From assembly GCF_003285015.1 (NCBI RefSeq), contig NZ_QMFB01000021.1, forward strand, positions 1 through 64,000: a stretch of DNA of 64,000 nt. The letters run 5' to 3'. Under the pieces are notes generated by a model. That model was not told where the DNA came from, searched no databases, and saw only the letters and a list, made by a program, of their open reading frames with translations. Source of the stretch: Paenibacillus contaminans. GTDB taxonomy: Bacteria; Bacillota; Bacilli; Paenibacillales; NBRC-103111. Numbering within the stretch: position 1 is the stretch's first letter; each line of letters opens with the position of its first letter. The position numbers and the translations under genes were made by a program. Positions 60,976 through 64,000 of this stretch are shown in pieces.

Positions 60976-61383
60976 CAAGGCATTTGATCGTGCAACGGAT
61001 CGTGATCGGCATAATAAGGCGAAGTTTACTATTCGTGAGGCAAACTTCACTATTTCACACCGAAAACCCGTGTTTTGGTGAGGTAATGAGGCAAGCGCTA
61101 CTATTAGTAAGGTAAATCTCATTGTTTCTAGCCGAAAACCCGTGTTCTGGTGGCATAATGAGGCAAACGCAACGAATAGTGAGGCAAACGAAATTGATAG
61201 TTACGTTTGCCTCACTATTTGGCGAAAAGGAGTGTTTTACCGGTTGAATAGTGAGGACAGCCTCATGAACAATAAGGTTTTCTACACTAATCGCACGGTT
61301 CGTGCACAACCATTACGATATCCGTGTTTTTGCTTTCATAACCAGGTTATCAATCCCTAGTTTTAGACTTGACGGCGTACTAG
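60976..61383 (+). repeat. Dispersed TGAGGCAAACG repeat, copy 4 (longest)
   Basis: This is the fullest copy, about 410 bp. It holds two units of about 75 bp based on AGCCGAAAACCCGTGTTYTGGTG, then the perfect inverted repeat AATAGTGAGGCAAACG and CGTTTGCCTCACTATT around a 13-nt loop. Then come CCTCATGAACAATAAGGTTTTC, the CGCACGGTTCGTGC palindrome, and the ATCAATCCCTAGTTTTAGAC end block shared with the 36.6-kb copy. Confidence 0.88.
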
Positions 61384-61590
61384 CCTCATTCTTTCTTGCC
61401 AATTTCTCGAGTTCGGCGGTACAGTAAGGAAAAACTCACTACTTCTCTTGTTAGGAAAAAAAGGAATAGTAAGTTTTCCCTCATTCTTTTGCCGAAAACG
61501 CTATGTTGTTTCGAAAATAGTGCGCCTAGCCTCATGAACAATGTGGTTTTCTTCACTATCTCGACTCATCGACTTATGGCGGGTTCCTCC
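61384..61590 (+). repeat. Degenerate fifth copy of the TGAGGCAAACG repeat
   Basis: GCCTCATGAACAATGTGGTTTTCTTCACTAT and neighbouring AATAGTAAGTTTTCCCTCATT segments resemble the ends of the intact copies. Much of the centre differs. It abuts copy 4 directly. Confidence 0.5.
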
Positions 61591-61633
61591 CGTATACGAA
61601 TAGCTTTATAGAATGTAAACTTTCTGAAACTAC

Positions 61634-61692
61634 AAGGATAAACGGCTGCGCCATCCTAGATACTTTCGAGAAAGGCGACTTCGTAAGCATAA
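61634..61692 (+). repeat. Three-hairpin dispersed repeat, copy 5 (degenerate)
   Basis: AAGGATAAACGGCTGCGCCATCCTAG and TACTTTCGAGAAAGGCGACTTCGTAAGCATAAA align to the family, but the first hairpin is weakened. Confidence 0.7.
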
Positions 61693-61716
61693 ATCGGGAA
61701 GTGCACGTTAATCGTT

Positions 61717-61746
61717 AAAAAAGCAAAGCCCGGGATTCCGGGCTTG
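61717..61746 (-). terminator. Terminator after the sensor kinase gene
   Basis: On the reverse strand AAGCCCGG and CCGGGCTT pair around AATC, followed by TGCTTTTTT. Confidence 0.88.
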
Positions 61747-61782
61747 TCCTGCGATAAGATACCCCGCATTACGTTCCTGCAG

Positions 61783-63144
61783 TCAAGCTGCCGCCGGAAG
61801 GCGCAGCGAGAAGACTGCGCCGCCTTCCGACCGGTTCCCCGCTTTGATCCGGCCGCCGCAGCGCTCGACGATCGCCCGGGAGATGGCGAGGCCGAGGCCG
61901 GTTTCGCCATCCTTGCCTTTGACGAACCTGTGGAAAAGATGAGGCAGCAGCTGCTCCGGTATGCCCTTGCCGTCGTCGGCGATTGAGATAATGATTCCTC
62001 CATCTTCCATCCTGGCTTCGATTGCGATGCAGCGGTTCGCGTAACGCGCGGCGTTCGATACGACGTTCAGCAGCGCCTGCAGCAGCTTATCCCGGTCGAC
62101 GCTCACCATTAACGGATTACGCGCCTCTTCGCGGCAAGCGGTGCGGAGCTCCAGCCCTTTGGCGACGACAAGCGGGTTGATCCGCTCGACCGTCTCCTCC
62201 AGCATCTCCTTGATATTGACCGCAGCCGGCCGAAAAATATCCTCTTCGCTGTCCAGCTTGGCGAGCAGCGTCATCTCCGTGACGATCCGCTTCAGTCGGC
62301 CGCTCTCGCTTAAGATGATATCCAGCCCCTTACGCGTACCTTCGCCCTCGAACACACCGTCCCGTATTCCCTCCGCATAACCCGCAATCGACATAAGCGG
62401 CGTCTTGAGCTCGTGGGACGCGTTCTGGATAAACTCCTTCTGCACGCGGTTGTATCTGTCCAGCTCGCCCGCCAGCTCATGCACGGTTTGCGCGACGGCT
62501 CCGATTTCGCCTCCGGCTTTAACGAGCTTCACTTCGGCAAAATGGCGCGCCTTCACCTTTTTCAGCTCTTTCTGCAGCTCCATGAGGGGCCGGATAAGCT
62601 TTTGCGTGATGAGCGCGCTCAGCAGCAGCACCAGCGTCCCGCCGACGCCCAGTACGATCAGCAGCTTTCCGAGCAGCGCACGCTCGATCGCATTGATCTT
62701 GCTGACCGGCGTCAGAAGCGTCAATGTGCCTTCGGGCAACGTATTCACGCTGTATATATAGCGGTTATCCTTCCCCTCCCAGAGCGCTTGGAGAGCGACC
62801 GGCTCCGCCGTCGCCAAAGGCTGGACGGAAGTCGACTCCGTAAGCGAAAATCCCGGCACCGGGCCGGTCACGATGTTCCCGTCCGCGTCCGAAAGGATCG
62901 CCTCTACGCCGGAAACTGCAGGAACGGCGGTAAGACTTATAGAAGCCGCGCCTGTGGTCTGAATGGGCTGCGCGTCATTTACGCTCAGTTGCGAAGACAA
63001 GGTAGCTCCCATCTTGGTCAGCTCCTGCTTTTGCGTCCCGATAAGATGATCCTGCAGCACGTAGTGAATCAATAACGCCGTCATCCCCAGCACGAGAACG
63101 AGCAGCAGGCCGAATGCAAGAATGATTTGATGAAGCAGCTTCAT
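61783..63144 (-). CDS. Membrane sensor histidine kinase
   Basis: The 453-aa kinase has an N-terminal membrane helix (about 5-27), an extracellular sensor of about 130 residues, a second helix (about 160-180), a HAMP linker (LIRPLMELQKELKKVKARHF), a His box ASHELKTPLMS (about 245), and ATP-binding motifs N (LLNVVSNAARYAN), G1 (ISIADDGKGIP) and G2 (GETGLGLAIS). The ATG at 63144 overlaps the stop of the regulator gene (ATGA), so translation is coupled; the GGAGGG upstream sits within the regulator. The signal is not evident from the sensor sequence. Confidence 0.94.
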   Translation of the reverse strand: MKLLHQIILAFGLLLVLVLGMTALLIHYVLQDHLIGTQKQELTKMGATLSSQLSVNDAQPIQTTGAASISLTAVPAVSGVEAILSDADGNIVTGPVPGFSLTESTSVQPLATAEPVALQALWEGKDNRYIYSVNTLPEGTLTLLTPVSKINAIERALLGKLLIVLGVGGTLVLLLSALITQKLIRPLMELQKELKKVKARHFAEVKLVKAGGEIGAVAQTVHELAGELDRYNRVQKEFIQNASHELKTPLMSIAGYAEGIRDGVFEGEGTRKGLDIILSESGRLKRIVTEMTLLAKLDSEEDIFRPAAVNIKEMLEETVERINPLVVAKGLELRTACREEARNPLMVSVDRDKLLQALLNVVSNAARYANRCIAIEARMEDGGIIISIADDGKGIPEQLLPHLFHRFVKGKDGETGLGLAISRAIVERCGGRIKAGNRSEGGAVFSLRLPAAA

Positions 63145-63872
63145 TGCGGATGCCCTCCGTCCATTCTTAACCGGTAGCCGTGTCCCCATACCGCCTGGAC
63201 CGGCAAACGGTTCATTTTTTTGCGCAGACGCTTGATAAGATGATCGACCGCCCGATCGCTTCCGAAATAGTCGTCTCCCCAGACGAGAACAAGCAGCTCA
63301 TCCCTCGTATAAGCGCGGTTCGGGTGCTCGGCGAATACTTGCAGCAGCGAGAATTCCTTGAAGGTAAGCTCGATCTCTTCCTTCTCCCAGAAAGCGCGCC
63401 TCTCCTCGGGCAAAAGCGTGAGCGGGCCGAGCCCGATCCCCGGCTGTCCGCCCGCGGCCGCTCTGCTTGACGGATTCGGCGACTGATCGTCCGTCCCTCT
63501 GAGCTTATACCACTTCTGCATCTGCCGCTTCACGCGGGCGACGAGCTCGCGCGGGCTGAACGGCTTGACCATATAGTCGTCGCCTCCCAGCTCCAGGCCG
63601 AGTATTTTATCCACCTCGTTGTCCTTGGCGGAAATCATAATGATCGGCACCTCGGCCTCTTGACGGATCCGTCTGCACAATTCGAAGCCGTCCATGCCCG
63701 GAAGCATGATGTCCAGCACCCACATATCGGGAGGGTCGTTCCGCCACAGCTCCCATGCCTCCTCGGCCGTTCCCAGCCCGATCGTCCGGTAATTTTCCTT
63801 AATCAAATAGGCCTCAACGAGATTGCGTATATGCTGGTCGTCGTCAACGACGGCGATGACGTAATCGTTCAT
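63141..63872 (-). CDS. OmpR-family response regulator
   Basis: The 243-aa regulator has a receiver domain with acidic pocket Asp10-Asp12, phosphoryl-acceptor Asp54 (VLDIMLPGMDG) and Lys103 (VKPF). A winged helix-turn-helix follows (LTFKEFSLLQVFAEHPN, YTRDELLVLVWG, DRAVDHLIKRLRKK). A Pro/Ser/Gly-rich linker of about 25 residues joins them. ATG 63872 has AGGAGG nine bases upstream; the frame continues beyond but without better signals. It pairs with the kinase downstream, overlapping by four bases. Confidence 0.95.
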   Translation of the reverse strand: MNDYVIAVVDDDQHIRNLVEAYLIKENYRTIGLGTAEEAWELWRNDPPDMWVLDIMLPGMDGFELCRRIRQEAEVPIIMISAKDNEVDKILGLELGGDDYMVKPFSPRELVARVKRQMQKWYKLRGTDDQSPNPSSRAAAGGQPGIGLGPLTLLPEERRAFWEKEEIELTFKEFSLLQVFAEHPNRAYTRDELLVLVWGDDYFGSDRAVDHLIKRLRKKMNRLPVQAVWGHGYRLRMDGGHPQ

Positions 63873-64000
63873 TCTCCATAACCTCCTGCCGAAATCCACT
63901 TCTATTATAGCAATCCGGATACCCGCATGGGCTTGTGCCATCGTTTTTCCACAATTCCACCAACGGCCTGCCATACTTGGGCGATAAACTGAGACTTGTA

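Noticed and set aside
61142..61611. Short frames inside the repeat region at 61 kb
   Set aside because: They match repeat DNA shared with other intergenic copies and have no ribosome binding sites.

Overview
The window looks like chromosomal DNA of a spore-forming member of the Paenibacillaceae (Paenibacillus or Cohnella type). The evidence is a GerA-type spore germination gene, strong Bacillus-type ribosome binding sites, many lipoprotein sugar-binding proteins with paired permeases, AraC regulators with membrane sensor halves, an SLH-domain surface protein and a bacilliredoxin. The genus call is an inference from gene style; no rRNA or tRNA is present. Coordinates are given for the start codon I consider most likely.

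Layout. 1-8 kb holds housekeeping and small genes: the N-terminal part of a germination protein, a group II intron relic, mutY, an AraC regulator with a membrane protein, two tandem lipoprotein cytochromes c, a 53-aa protein, acpS and a DoxX gene with a clear promoter and operator. 8-22 kb is a glycan-use locus: AraC-type membrane sensor, ABC lipoprotein and two permeases, a 1633-aa secreted heparinase II/III-like enzyme, and an unusual glycosidase-like protein. 22.5-23.7 kb is a small Sm-like protein gene with nadE. 23.9-36.3 kb resumes the glycan theme on the opposite strand: a LamG domain split by a beta-propeller, a ceramidase-fold protein, and a 2006-aa SLH-anchored DUF4838 (alpha-glucuronidase-like) protein, then an AraC regulator and an AT-richer HAD gene. 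37-51 kb is a second carbohydrate locus: a GntR/solute-binding fusion regulator, two parallel beta-helix proteins (one Tat-exported, one without signal), an IlvD/Edd-type sugar-acid dehydratase, an SDR, and an ABC importer with an MDR dehydrogenase; a perfect match to the CcpA (cre) consensus lies upstream. 51.7-64 kb is mixed: bacilliredoxin, a degenerate Lgt homologue, an ArsB-type transporter with palindromic upstream sites, a triple Sm-like protein, a KamA-family radical SAM enzyme whose upstream region carries a c-di-AMP (ydaO-type) riboswitch, a short FAD protein, an EmrB-type exporter and a two-component system.

The two carbohydrate loci appear to work as import-and-breakdown modules: surface or secreted enzymes cut a complex, probably acidic, polysaccharide; the ABC systems import the products; dehydrogenases and the dehydratase oxidise and dehydrate the sugars or sugar acids.

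The intergenic DNA is unusually rich in dispersed, folded repeats. One family (about 280-410 bp, with a conserved TGAGGCAAACG inverted repeat) occurs at about 1.7, 27.7, 36.6, 61.0 and, degenerate, 61.4 kb. A second, of about 60 bp with three small hairpins, occurs at 22.4, 34.5, 46.1, 60.9 and 61.6 kb. A third repeat with roughly 52-bp spacing sits at 22.2 kb. I did not find CRISPR arrays, prophage or intact insertion sequences.
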